Positions 26,621 through 35,130 of a stretch of DNA of 64,000 nucleotides are shown here, piece by piece. Numbering within the stretch: the first letter of the stretch is position 1; each line of letters begins with the position of its first letter. Below the pieces are notes generated by a model. That model searched no databases and was not told where the DNA came from. It was given only the letters and a program-made list of their open reading frames with translations. This stretch comes from Bacteroidia bacterium (GTDB lineage Bacteria; Bacteroidota; Bacteroidia; UKL13-3), in the NCBI GenBank assembly GCA_021740845.1, contig JAIOYZ010000007.1, positions 62,001 to 126,000 of the forward strand. The letters run 5' to 3'. The translations under genes and the position numbers were made by a program.

Positions 26621-27817
26621 CTAAAGCAATTTCTTGATTTCTGCTACCCTTTTCTCCCAAGTATTTCCTTGGCTTACCAGAATTCTAGCTTTTCTTTTTT
26701 CAATAGAATTTTCAAGCAAGGCCGATCTAACTAACTCAAGAAAATGCTTTTTATCATTTGCCAAATAAATAATTGAATCAAAATCAATAATGTCTTTTGA
26801 AAATTTTGTAGAAACAACAGGCAAACCAAGGGCTAAATATTCATTTATCTTTAATGGATAGATACCATTAGTAAGTGGGTTTAATAAAAAAGGAATAATT
26901 GCGCAATCCGAATACGCCAAATAATTCTTAAGCTCTGAAACCCTTTTCAAACCAATAAACTTCAAGTTATTATATTGGTTCAAACCATATTTTTCTATAT
27001 CATTTTTACTATATGGACCAATAATTAAAATCGTGTTCTTAATTTGGTCTTTACAAAGGGCAGCTATTAACTCATAATCAATTCTTAGTTGAGAAATATT
27101 ACCTGTAAGCAAAATTATTTTTCCCTCAAAACCTTCAAAGTCCTTTGGTTTCTCTGGTGCTTTTTGCTGCACATCAAACATTTTAAAATCAACAGCATTA
27201 GGAATCCTATGAACTACCTTTCCTGCTTTCTCCAGTTTTTCTTTAAGTCCATATGAAGTTGCAAGGCAAATATCTGCTATTCTTAATGCCTCTAATTCCA
27301 TTCTAACTCCATGTCTTGCTATATAACTTTCCTGACTAATGTCGTCACTCGAGCGGTACAATTTATAAATGGGTTGCAAAATATGATTTGGAAATACATC
27401 AAAATATTCCGGAATAAAACTGTTCAAAAAAACATAGGATTTAACATTGTAATCCTTAATTATTCTAGAAATAACCTCGCCAATTAATTTCTTGTTGAAG
27501 GCTAAAATTTTGTCGTAGAGTTTCCCTTCTGGAATAAAATTAATTGGCAAACTTAATCTTGGGGTAACTGCAACAAATTCCCCATCTTGAAACTTAACTG
27601 TATGGTAAATATCTTCCCCGAAAATTACTGCAGACTTTCTTTGAATAGCTTCCTTTTCTCTTTTTAAATAATAATCTTTTATAGAAAATGGCCTATCAAT
27701 ATAAAACACTCTGTTAGTTTTTGACCACTCTTTGGCAATATTCAATACAGAAGAGTTTAAGCTGCTATCCCAACGAGATAAACCGATTATGATAACGTCA
27801 TATTCTTGGTCTTGCAT
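26621..27817 (-). CDS. Glycosyltransferase, GT-B fold (GT4-like)
   Basis: About 398 aa. The N-terminal part starts DVIIIGLSRWDSSL and has no signal peptide. The C-terminal half has the donor-site pattern: GKIILLTGNISQLRIDYELIA, VSELKNYLAYSDCAIIPF, then LKINEYLALGLPVVST. The last carries the E-x7-E-like acidic region binding the nucleotide sugar. Such enzymes act at the cytoplasmic side in polysaccharide or glycolipid synthesis; no other sugar-locus genes adjoin it. ATG 27817 is preferred to the upstream TTG at 27832. It contains one GGTTTGAACC copy. Confidence 0.8.
   Translation of the reverse strand: MQDQEYDVIIIGLSRWDSSLNSSVLNIAKEWSKTNRVFYIDRPFSIKDYYLKREKEAIQRKSAVIFGEDIYHTVKFQDGEFVAVTPRLSLPINFIPEGKLYDKILAFNKKLIGEVISRIIKDYNVKSYVFLNSFIPEYFDVFPNHILQPIYKLYRSSDDISQESYIARHGVRMELEALRIADICLATSYGLKEKLEKAGKVVHRIPNAVDFKMFDVQQKAPEKPKDFEGFEGKIILLTGNISQLRIDYELIAALCKDQIKNTILIIGPYSKNDIEKYGLNQYNNLKFIGLKRVSELKNYLAYSDCAIIPFLLNPLTNGIYPLKINEYLALGLPVVSTKFSKDIIDFDSIIYLANDKKHFLELVRSALLENSIEKRKARILVSQGNTWEKRVAEIKKLL
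26977..26986 (-). repeat. GGTTTGAACC motif copy
   Basis: Exact copy within the glycosyltransferase gene, read as Gly-Leu-Asn-Gln on the minus strand. Confidence 0.8.
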
Positions 27818-27902
27818 TCCTTCAACCTTCAAATCCTGTATAAATAAATTTAAAGGTGAAATGTATTAATTTTTAGTTAATAAACAAGGTTTTGTAAAGC
27901 TT

Positions 27903-29885
27903 TTAATGCGCAATAACAATTTTTGAATTTTGTGAAATACCGTTTGCTGATCTAAATGACAATAAATAAATGCCATTGGTAATTGAGTTTGTTTCTAACT
28001 CATAATTACCCATAAATTTACCAGATTGAAGAACCTTTCCTTCCATATCCATTAGTAAAAAAGTCCAAAAATCTTTGGTATCTGTTTGAACCGAAATATG
28101 ATTTTGCGCTGGATTGGGGAAAACTGAGATTCCAAAATTTGATTTTATTTCATCAACCCCATTAAAACCTGGATTGTAAGTAATACTTTGGTTCTTTAAT
28201 ATCCAATTATTTTCATCCAAAATTATTTTAGTAACTTTATACTTTATTGGAACTAGAAAACTCTCCAATGAACTGCTTTGGTTCAAATAAATGGTGGTAT
28301 CACCAGTATTGGTTTGAACCAATATTGGCAATGGCAACTTAAACAAATTGTTTGCATCTTGAAGATTTTGTTGTTTCACCTCAATAGCTAAAACCGAATC
28401 TAGCTGATTCCATTGAATGGTATACGTTGGAAATCCTGCTCCATAAATCCATTGATCAAAAAAGTAATTGAAGTTCTTACCAGACAATTGATTCACAAGT
28501 TTATTCATGTCTGCTGTAGAAGCATTTCCTTTAGCAAATTGGCTTTGATACGTTTTTAATACTTCAAAAAACAGGCTGTCGCCTAGCAAATAATGGAGCA
28601 CTCTTATTGAAGAAGCTCCCTTAGAATAAGTTAATGAACTTGAAAATATTCTAGGAACATCCGTAGTATCAACAACATAAACAGAACCAATTCCTTTCTT
28701 TGCCTCTGTATGTAAATCAAACAGGTTTTGTTTAGCGTTAGTACCAGTGCTTAAATAAAGTAAATTAAGGTATTCACAATATGTTGCAAAACCTTCGTTC
28801 AACCAAATATCTTTCCAAGTGGCACAAGTAACATTATCTCCAAACCATTGATGAGCCAATTCATGTGCAACAAGGTCAATATTAAAAATGCCTAGACTAG
28901 TCATAGTTTGGTGTTCCATACCACCACTAAAAGGAGCCATAACATGCCCATATTTTTCCTTAGAAAAAGGATATAAACCAAACAAATCAGAAAAAAGTTC
29001 TAACTGCCCTTTTGTTGCATCAATGCTAACTTTGTTATTGGAATAAGCAAGAGGATTTGAATAAATATAATGCTGAATTAAGATACTGTCGGAGGTATTC
29101 TTTGGTTTGGCATAATCTAAATATTCTTTGTATTGCCCAACAGTAACCATAAGCAAATAATAATCCATTGGGTAAAAAGTTTTCCAATTATAGATATGCT
29201 TTCCACCACCAACTAATTCAATATTTTGAAGTAAACCGTTGGCTCCAACTTTGTTGCTTGTATCTGTTGTTACACTAATAAAAACAGAATCTATCTTATC
29301 TTGAAGAGATTGTTTACATGGCCACCATTCGTAAGCGCTATAAGGTTGACTTAAACTCCAAGTTATTTGATTAGAATAAGTGGGCGAAGCCTTATTACTA
29401 AAGCCATTTCCAATTGCGGCACTTGCACCACTAGGAGGAGTTCCATGGTAAAATATTCTAACCTCAAGCATTTCATTTTTGGTATAAATCTTATCCAACT
29501 TCACATAAGCAATATCAAGACCACGTGTAAAAGAAAGTTTGGTTTGGTTTGAACCTAGAACAGAATCTACTTGTAAATTTGCATGTAGCTGAAAAACGAA
29601 GGTATCCAAATTTTCAATCCGAGATAGCGCATTGGTTAATACATTTCCCTCAATATAAGTTGAGGTTCTTTCTACTTTAACACTTAGGTGATGAAAAACC
29701 ACATCATACTTTTCCATTTGCTCCATTTCAAAATCACTAGCATTGGCTTTGAGCAAATTTTTAGCGGCTGCATTTTGTTTTAGTTCAGAACAAAAATGCT
29801 GTGCATCAGCAGAAAACACAATATGCAAAAAGAAAATAAATACAAAAAAAGCTCTGCGTTTATTGGAATAAAAAAGGTTTATCAT
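27903..29885 (-). CDS. Secreted M1 family aminopeptidase with T9SS sorting domain
   Basis: About 660 aa. It has an N-terminal signal peptide ending ADAQ. The M1 N-terminal beta domain is followed by the catalytic module: SGGMEHQTMTSLG (GxMEN-like substrate motif), then HELAHQWFGD with a downstream NEGFATYCEY (the HExxH-x18-E zinc site). The last ~75 residues form a type IX sorting domain (GISVFPNPAQNHI, later NGIYLLSFRSANG). It is therefore a zinc exopeptidase sent to the surface or medium, presumably to degrade peptides for nutrition. Start taken at ATG 29885, as the 29900 start would be TTG. Three motif copies (two exact, one 9/10) lie inside. Confidence 0.92.
   Translation of the reverse strand: MINLFYSNKRRAFFVFIFFLHIVFSADAQHFCSELKQNAAAKNLLKANASDFEMEQMEKYDVVFHHLSVKVERTSTYIEGNVLTNALSRIENLDTFVFQLHANLQVDSVLGSNQTKLSFTRGLDIAYVKLDKIYTKNEMLEVRIFYHGTPPSGASAAIGNGFSNKASPTYSNQITWSLSQPYSAYEWWPCKQSLQDKIDSVFISVTTDTSNKVGANGLLQNIELVGGGKHIYNWKTFYPMDYYLLMVTVGQYKEYLDYAKPKNTSDSILIQHYIYSNPLAYSNNKVSIDATKGQLELFSDLFGLYPFSKEKYGHVMAPFSGGMEHQTMTSLGIFNIDLVAHELAHQWFGDNVTCATWKDIWLNEGFATYCEYLNLLYLSTGTNAKQNLFDLHTEAKKGIGSVYVVDTTDVPRIFSSSLTYSKGASSIRVLHYLLGDSLFFEVLKTYQSQFAKGNASTADMNKLVNQLSGKNFNYFFDQWIYGAGFPTYTIQWNQLDSVLAIEVKQQNLQDANNLFKLPLPILVQTNTGDTTIYLNQSSSLESFLVPIKYKVTKIILDENNWILKNQSITYNPGFNGVDEIKSNFGISVFPNPAQNHISVQTDTKDFWTFLLMDMEGKVLQSGKFMGNYELETNSITNGIYLLSFRSANGISQNSKIVIAH
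28311..28320 (+). repeat. GGTTTGAACC motif copy
   Basis: Exact copy inside the M1 peptidase gene, read on the minus strand as Val-Gln-Thr, a different frame from the copy at 29546 in the same gene. Confidence 0.8.
29546..29555 (+). repeat. GGTTTGAACC motif copy
   Basis: Exact copy inside the M1 peptidase gene, read on the minus strand as Gly-Ser-Asn-Gln. Confidence 0.8.
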
Positions 29886-29932
29886 TCTAGTTTTTTTCAA
29901 CTGTTAAATAGTTTTTCAATAAAAATAGGCCC

Positions 29933-29942
29933 GGTTTGAACC
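29933..29942 (+). repeat. GGTTTGAACC motif copy (intergenic)
   Basis: Exact copy about 50 bases upstream of the M1 peptidase start, with flanks GGCCC / AAAAG. Confidence 0.8.
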
Positions 29943-30056
29943 AAAAGTTATTTAACAACAAGCGGCAAATTAGGAAATAATTAGTCATTTCTTAGGCAAA
30001 TAAAACCATTAGAATTTATTCAACAAAAAAAGCAAACAAACCTTAAAATAATTTAC

Positions 30057-30086
30057 TTGCGTAATTCCTTTGTTTCTATACTTTTG
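30057..30086 (+). promoter_or_regulatory. tRNA-Ser promoter
   Basis: -33 TTG at 30057-30059 and -7 TACTTTTG at 30079-30086, with a 19-base spacer. The tRNA 5' end is 9 bases after the -7 box, which calibrates the distance from -7 box to transcription start for this genome. Confidence 0.75.
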
Positions 30087-30094
30087 CAGGCCTT

Positions 30095-30180
<86 letters not shown>

Positions 30181-30191
30181 TTTCAATCACC

Positions 30192-30301
30192 GAAGCTTTA
30201 ACGTAGGTGATTTTATTCAATTGAAAACTAAGCTATAGCATAGGAGATTTTTTCATTTGAAAACGAAGCTTTTTCGTAGGTGATTTTATTCATTTGGAAC
30301 C
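30192..30301 (+). repeat. Three tandem ~37-bp imperfect repeats downstream of tRNA-Ser
   Basis: Copies at 30192-30228, 30229-30264 and 30265-30301 share the pattern GAAGCTTT..CGTAGGTGATTTTATTCATTTGAAAAC. Copy 1 and copy 3 differ at only a few positions; copy 2 is more diverged. A weaker fourth likeness (CTAACTTTTAGGGTAGGTGTATTAATG) lies near 30330-30350. No coding potential is seen. The 415 bases between the tRNA and the next gene hold this array, a terminator and a motif copy. Confidence 0.75.
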
Positions 30302-30425
30302 TTAGCTTGCTATATTATTATTTCGCTAACTTTTAGGGTAGGTGTATTAATGTTTTTTCTCAATTCAACTTTCAAAACTTTTGAGAGGAAGGTCTTAACT
30401 AAAGATCATAGGTTAAAAACAAAAA

Positions 30426-30453
30426 AACCGAATAAAAGTAATTCTATTCGGTT
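30426..30453 (-). terminator. Terminator of the outer-membrane barrel gene
   Basis: A 9-bp stem AACCGAATA / TATTCGGTT has a 10-base loop. On the minus strand it is followed by TTTTTTT-G-TTTTT, so it ends transcripts coming from the gene at 30595-31482 after a 3' untranslated stretch of about 140 bases. Confidence 0.75.
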
Positions 30454-30573
30454 CAAATAGCCTAAGACTATTCTATTAATCTAAACGATTAAATCTAAAT
30501 AGTTGTCATCCTTAAATTATAGGGCGCTTTTAAAAATAGTTAAAATTTCACAAAGCAGAAACAAAGAAATTTT

Positions 30574-30583
30574 GGTTCAAACC
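30574..30583 (-). repeat. GGTTTGAACC motif copy (intergenic)
   Basis: Exact copy 11 bases after the stop of the barrel gene. It shares a 22-base identical core with the copy at 26595. Confidence 0.85.
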
Positions 30584-30594
30584 GAACCTTAATA

Positions 30595-31482
30595 TTAACC
30601 ATTTAATTTAAGACGAACACCCATTAAACCTGCAAAAGAAGAAATAACTTTGGTATCTAACTCTGGGGAAAACAGGAAATTAATTCCTGGGCGCATTTCA
30701 CTAAATAAATATATCTGATTCCACCCTGCAGCCTTTTTTGCTAATCGCAAAGAAACTCCCAACGGAATATAAGCTGCCAAATATTGCCCAGATTTGTTTT
30801 TGAAAATCTCTTCTTCCCTTTCTGAAGTCTGTTTTGAAAAATCGTAATAATAGTTTCTTGAGTCGCTTAAATAATAGTATGAACCTTCATTTATTCGAGT
30901 TTGAGCATTAAATGTTAGTCCAAAATTTAAACCCGCACCAAAAAAAACTGACAACCTTCTGCTTTCATCTGTTTGAAAAACGAACGAACCATCCAACCCA
31001 ATTGATTCAAAAGAATAGTTCATCGACCTATAAATAGTGGAAATAGAATCTATATAAAATTCCTTTCCGGTATTGGTTGATCGTAAGGTGTCGTAGGCAA
31101 ATTGGTCGGTTTTACTATAGGTTTTAGAATTGCTTCTTTTTCCACCGTAAAGCAAACCCGCTCTTAATTGTAGTGTGTTTTTGGTTCTATTTAGGGGTTT
31201 ACTTAATATTATTTGAGCAGAAAAATTTGAGCCTTCATTCATATCCCTACCATAAAAAAATCCGTCCTGAGAAAAGGATTCAAACCCTTTGTTTAAAATA
31301 GCAGAATTGGGCGCAAGTAACTTATAGTCCTGCATCCAATAAGAATCTCCAGAAGAACCAATTCCCCCAAATGAAACCTGTGCATGACTTAATTTAAATT
31401 TTTCTTCTCTGCCAATGGTTATAATTTGGGCATTGGATAAAAAAGAAATGCTGATAAATAAAAATACGATACTTTTTTTCAT
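30595..31482 (-). CDS. Outer-membrane beta-barrel-like protein of unknown function, 295 aa
   Basis: Signal peptide residues 1-18 (ending SNAQ). The mature part alternates short amphipathic strands rich in Tyr, Gly and Ser: FSAQIILSKPL, LQLRAGLLYGG, SVFFGAGLNFGLTF, YIPLGVSLRLAKK, GLMGVRLKLNG. This is the pattern of an 8-12 strand outer-membrane barrel. I do not recognise a specific family. It is monocistronic with its own terminator. metG starts 2.1 kb upstream and ends 47 bp before it, so it may also receive read-through. Confidence 0.65.
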   Translation of the reverse strand: MKKSIVFLFISISFLSNAQIITIGREEKFKLSHAQVSFGGIGSSGDSYWMQDYKLLAPNSAILNKGFESFSQDGFFYGRDMNEGSNFSAQIILSKPLNRTKNTLQLRAGLLYGGKRSNSKTYSKTDQFAYDTLRSTNTGKEFYIDSISTIYRSMNYSFESIGLDGSFVFQTDESRRLSVFFGAGLNFGLTFNAQTRINEGSYYYLSDSRNYYYDFSKQTSEREEEIFKNKSGQYLAAYIPLGVSLRLAKKAAGWNQIYLFSEMRPGINFLFSPELDTKVISSFAGLMGVRLKLNG

Positions 31483-31529
31483 ATAGATTTTAATAGTAAG
31501 ACCATAGAAACGCCAAATTGTTGAAACTA

Positions 31530-33623
31530 TTACTTCACCACACTTCCAGGCTCAATATCTTGGTCAGGACCTACACTAAATAATTTTCCAAAGTCGTTTC
31601 CGGCCATCAATAACATTCCTTGGCTTTCAATTCCTCTAATTTTTCGAGGGGCTAAATTTGCCACCACAGTTACAAGTTTTCCAAGAAGTTCTTCTGGTTG
31701 ATAGTATTCTGCTATTCCACTTAAAATGGTTCTTTTTTCAAAACCTAAATCTACAGTTAACTTCAATAATTTATCTGCTTTCGGAACCTTTTCTGCTTCC
31801 ACAACTTTACCAACTCTCAAATCTAGTTTTTCAAAATCCTCATAATGAATATGTGGTTTAAGTTCTTGCAAACTTTGTGTTATTGGAGCTTGTTGACTAT
31901 TTGCCTTCTTTATTTCATCCAAACGAATTAATTGTTTGTTGATTTCTTCATCTTCAACCTGTTTGTATAAGATTTCTGCTTTGCCTAATTGGTGACCAAA
32001 ATTCAAAATGGTTTCTTCATTTAGTTGATTCCAATTTAAATTATTCAAATTTAACATGCTTGTTAATTTCCCGGCAGTATGAGGGAGAAATGGTTTAGAA
32101 GCAATGGCTAATTTGGCACAAATTTGAAGTGCATCGAATAGTATTTTCTTTACACTTTCTTCGTCTGTTTTAATTAATTTCCAAGGTTCGGTATCTGCAA
32201 GAAATTTATTACCCGCTCTTGCTACATTAATGAAATTAGACAATGCATCACGTAGTTTAATTACCTCCAAATTTTCATTCATTTCTTGAAGGTTCTTTTG
32301 CACTTGATCCGAACAAAGGGAACTTGCTGCTACTAATTTTTCATCGGTATAATTTCCACTAACAGAAGGAACTATACCGCCATAATACTTGTCGCACAAA
32401 ACCAAAACACGGTTCACAAAATTTCCAAAAATGCTTACCAACTCGCTATTTACCCTAGTTTGATAATCTTTCCAAGTAAATTCGCTATCCTTTGTTTCTG
32501 GGGCGATGCTAGTAAGTACATATCTTAATTCATCTTGCCTTTCTGGAAAATCAATTAAATATTCGTGAAGCCATACAGCCCAATTTCTACTAGTTGAAAT
32601 TTTATCGCCTTCTAGGTTCAAAAATTCATTTGCAGGCACATTACTAGGAAGTATATACTCGCCGTGAGTCATTAACATCATTGGAAAAATAATAGCATGA
32701 AAAACTATATTATCTTTACCAATAAAGTGAACCAAAGCGGTTTCATCATCTTGCCACCATTTGATCCAAGGACCTTCCACAGAATCCGAATTTCCTTTTT
32801 CAAAAAATTCTTTGGTCGCACTTATATATCCAATAGGCGCATCAAACCAAACATAGAGAACTTTGCCATCTGCGCCTTCAATAGGAACAGGAACACCCCA
32901 GTCTAAATCACGAGTCATTGCTCGGTTTTGAAGCCCTTCATTTAACCAACTATTGCATTGCCCTTTGATATTGGATTTCCAGTTTTCAAACCTTTTTATA
33001 TACTGCTGAAATTGTTCTGTTTGTTGAATTTCACCCATTGGCAAAAACCAGTTCTTGGTATCTTTTAAAACTGGAACATTTCCACTTAATGCAGATTTTG
33101 GATTTATTAAATCGGTTGGACTTAAAGCTGTGCCGCATTTCTCACATTGATCGCCATATGCATTAGGGTTGCCACAACGAGGACAAGTACCTGTGATGTA
33201 TCTATCAGCCAAGAATTGGTTTGCATCAACATCAAAATATTGTTGCGTAATTTCTTCTTTGAAAACACCTTTATCATAAAGGGTTTTAAAAAATTCTTGC
33301 GCAGTATCATGGTGAGTTTTAGAACTTGTTCTACCGTAATAACTAAAATCTATCCCAAATTCTTTGAAGGCATTTTTCATAATGCCATCGTATTTATCTA
33401 CCACCTGTTGTGGGGTAATTCCTTCCTTTTTTGCTTTAATGGTAATTGGTACTCCATGCTCATCGCTACCACAAATAAAAACAACATCTTTTCCTTTTTC
33501 TTTTAGAAAACGAACATAAATATCTGCTGGTAAATAACAACCTGCCAAATGACCAATATGTACTGGTCCATTTGCATAAGGCAATGCGGCAGTAACTAAA
33601 TATCTTTTAACTTCTTTGCTCAT
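31530..33623 (-). CDS. metG: Methionyl-tRNA synthetase with C-terminal tRNA-binding domain
   Basis: Charges tRNA-Met. 697 aa. Class I signatures: AALPYANGPVHIGHLAG (HIGH) and the KMSKS variant GDKISTSRNWAVW. The zinc-knuckle CPRCGNPNAYGDQCEKCG is of the four-cysteine type. An anticodon-binding helical region follows. The final ~110 residues form an EMAP-II/Arc1p-like tRNA-binding domain (FEKLDLRVGKVVEAEKVPKA, then ILSGIAEYY). The start ATG lies 11 bases after a minus-strand -7 box TACCTTTG (33634-33641), which runs directly into TGATAT, giving the TTTGTGATAT element shared with the next promoter. Confidence 0.98.
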   Translation of the reverse strand: MSKEVKRYLVTAALPYANGPVHIGHLAGCYLPADIYVRFLKEKGKDVVFICGSDEHGVPITIKAKKEGITPQQVVDKYDGIMKNAFKEFGIDFSYYGRTSSKTHHDTAQEFFKTLYDKGVFKEEITQQYFDVDANQFLADRYITGTCPRCGNPNAYGDQCEKCGTALSPTDLINPKSALSGNVPVLKDTKNWFLPMGEIQQTEQFQQYIKRFENWKSNIKGQCNSWLNEGLQNRAMTRDLDWGVPVPIEGADGKVLYVWFDAPIGYISATKEFFEKGNSDSVEGPWIKWWQDDETALVHFIGKDNIVFHAIIFPMMLMTHGEYILPSNVPANEFLNLEGDKISTSRNWAVWLHEYLIDFPERQDELRYVLTSIAPETKDSEFTWKDYQTRVNSELVSIFGNFVNRVLVLCDKYYGGIVPSVSGNYTDEKLVAASSLCSDQVQKNLQEMNENLEVIKLRDALSNFINVARAGNKFLADTEPWKLIKTDEESVKKILFDALQICAKLAIASKPFLPHTAGKLTSMLNLNNLNWNQLNEETILNFGHQLGKAEILYKQVEDEEINKQLIRLDEIKKANSQQAPITQSLQELKPHIHYEDFEKLDLRVGKVVEAEKVPKADKLLKLTVDLGFEKRTILSGIAEYYQPEELLGKLVTVVANLAPRKIRGIESQGMLLMAGNDFGKLFSVGPDQDIEPGSVVK

Positions 33624-33627
33624 AAAT

Positions 33628-33637
33628 ATATCACAAA
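33628..33637 (-). promoter_or_regulatory. TTTGTGATAT element at the metG promoter
   Basis: Minus-strand TTTGTGATAT overlapping the metG -7 box (TACCTTTG, 33634-33641). It is identical to both arms of the inverted repeat at 33742-33768. Confidence 0.5.
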
Positions 33638-33712
33638 GGTAAGTTTACAATTGTGGTTTTGCATATTGAAATTATTTTTAGGATTTTGAAAACAAACAAA
33701 CAAAAGAAAAAA

Positions 33713-33745
33713 TTTGGATTTGAATATATTTTTTAAATATCTTTG
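33713..33745 (+). promoter_or_regulatory. Promoter of the SPFH operon
   Basis: -33 TTTG at 33713-33716 and -7 TATCTTTG at 33738-33745, with a 21-base spacer. The leader is about 19 bases. Confidence 0.6.
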
Positions 33746-33768
33746 TGATATCATTTTAATATCACAAA
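33742..33768 (+). promoter_or_regulatory. Perfect inverted repeat over the SPFH operon start (putative operator)
   Basis: TTTGTGATAT - CATTTTA - ATATCACAAA: 10-bp perfect arms and a 7-base spacer. It overlaps the end of the -7 box and the predicted transcription start and ends two bases before the ATG at 33771. There is no T-run, so it is not a terminator. A repressor site is the simplest reading, and the operon's own ribbon-helix-helix product is a candidate ligand. Confidence 0.6.
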
Positions 33769-33770
33769 AC

Positions 33771-34625
33771 ATGAAACAAGAAAAAGACATTCTACCAAAA
33801 TCTGGCTTTTTAATTCTAGGATTAAACCTCCTTTTAGTTGGCTCTTCAATAGCGCTAATTGTATCTGGAATGATAGTTCCAGCAATCTTATTAATAGTTC
33901 TTTTTTTCTTCATCCTTCCCGGCTTTTTTATAAATAACCCAAACGAATCAACGGTTCTGGTTTTGTTTGGTGAATACAAGGGTTCTGCAAAAGGCAATGG
34001 TTTCTTTTGGGCAAACCCATTTATGACCAAAGCCAAGTTCTCGCTTAGGGCTAGAAATTTAGATAGCCAACCAATTAAAGTAAATGATAAAATGGGCAAT
34101 CCAATAATGATTGGAATTGTATTGGTCTGGAGGGTTTCTGATACATTTAAAGCCGCATTTGAGGTGAATAATTACGAGGCATTTGTAAAAATTCAAAGTG
34201 AAGCTGCGATTAGAAAATTAGCGGGAACATACCCATATGATAACTTTGATGATGAACAAGAAGAAATCTCTTTGCGCTCAGGAAATAATGAGGTTCACGA
34301 GGAATTAATGAGAGAATTAACGGAGCGTTTATCCATTGCTGGAATAGAAGTAATGGAAGCTCGAATTAGCAATTTGGCCTATTCTCAAGAAATAGCGGGA
34401 GCAATGTTGCAACGCCAACAAGCAACTGCAATTGTAGCTGCTAGAACAAAAATTGTTGAAGGCGCTGTTGGTATGGTTGAATTGGCATTAAATGCCCTTT
34501 CACAAAAAAACATAATTGAGTTAGACGACGATAAAAAGGCAGCAATGGTAAGTAATTTAATGGTTGTACTTTGTAGTGATAAATCAGCAAATCCTGTTAT
34601 TAATACTGGCACTTTAAACCAATAA
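33771..34625 (+). CDS. SPFH/Band 7 domain membrane protein
   Basis: 284 aa from ATG 33771; the frame extends upstream but through the promoter. Two adjacent hydrophobic helices (about residues 10-55) are followed by an SPFH domain: NESTVLVLFGEYKGSAKGNGFFW, then VWRVSDTFKAAFEVNNYEAFV, and a helical segment SNLAYSQEIAGAMLQRQQATAIVAARTKIVEGA. SPFH proteins form large membrane-bound oligomers that organise membrane microdomains or protease partners. It heads a three-gene cassette with a small membrane protein and a ribbon-helix-helix protein, spaced by 2 and 5 bp. Confidence 0.9.
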   Translation: MKQEKDILPKSGFLILGLNLLLVGSSIALIVSGMIVPAILLIVLFFFILPGFFINNPNESTVLVLFGEYKGSAKGNGFFWANPFMTKAKFSLRARNLDSQPIKVNDKMGNPIMIGIVLVWRVSDTFKAAFEVNNYEAFVKIQSEAAIRKLAGTYPYDNFDDEQEEISLRSGNNEVHEELMRELTERLSIAGIEVMEARISNLAYSQEIAGAMLQRQQATAIVAARTKIVEGAVGMVELALNALSQKNIIELDDDKKAAMVSNLMVVLCSDKSANPVINTGTLNQ

Positions 34626-34627
34626 AA

Positions 34628-35125
34628 ATGAGCGATAACTATTACGAAATTCAAAAGTTCAACAAGTGGTGGATGAAACTATTACTTGCTTTACCAATCC
34701 TGCTTTTTATTTTCGGCGTTGTTTTGGGAAAAACAAATAGTCCAGAAGGTACTTCAATGCTAATTGCTACCGTGGTTGTAGTTTTTATTATTGTGCTGTT
34801 TTATTTTACCAAACTTGAAACAAGGGTGGATGAAACGGGCATAACGATTAGATTTTTTCCATTTCAAAGAGTTTATTACTATGTGCGCTGGGATGAAATT
34901 GAATCCGCTACAATTAGAAGTTATAACCCATTAATGGAATTTGGGGGCTGGGGCTTAAGATATAGCTTAAAAAACGGAAAAGCATTTAATGTTTCTGGAA
35001 CGTTTGGCTTGCAATTGGTTTTAAAAAGCGGAAAGAAATTTTTAATTGGCACCCAAAAACAAACCGATTTAAATAATTATTTAATCAATTTGAAAAAGGA
35101 ATTTCAAATTAGCTGCATCCAGTAA
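34628..35125 (+). CDS. Two-helix membrane protein with PH-like domain, 165 aa
   Basis: Two transmembrane helices (about 15-35 and 43-62) precede a ~100-residue beta-rich domain: ETRVDETGITIRFFPF, YVRWDEIESATIRSYNP, GLRYSLKNGKAFNVSG, and KKFLIGTQKQTDLNNYL. That is the layout of bacterial PH-like (bPH) membrane proteins. No catalytic residues are evident. Its place between the SPFH gene and the ribbon-helix-helix gene suggests it works with the SPFH protein. Specific family not recognised. Confidence 0.75.
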   Translation: MSDNYYEIQKFNKWWMKLLLALPILLFIFGVVLGKTNSPEGTSMLIATVVVVFIIVLFYFTKLETRVDETGITIRFFPFQRVYYYVRWDEIESATIRSYNPLMEFGGWGLRYSLKNGKAFNVSGTFGLQLVLKSGKKFLIGTQKQTDLNNYLINLKKEFQISCIQ

Positions 35126-35130
35126 ACAAC

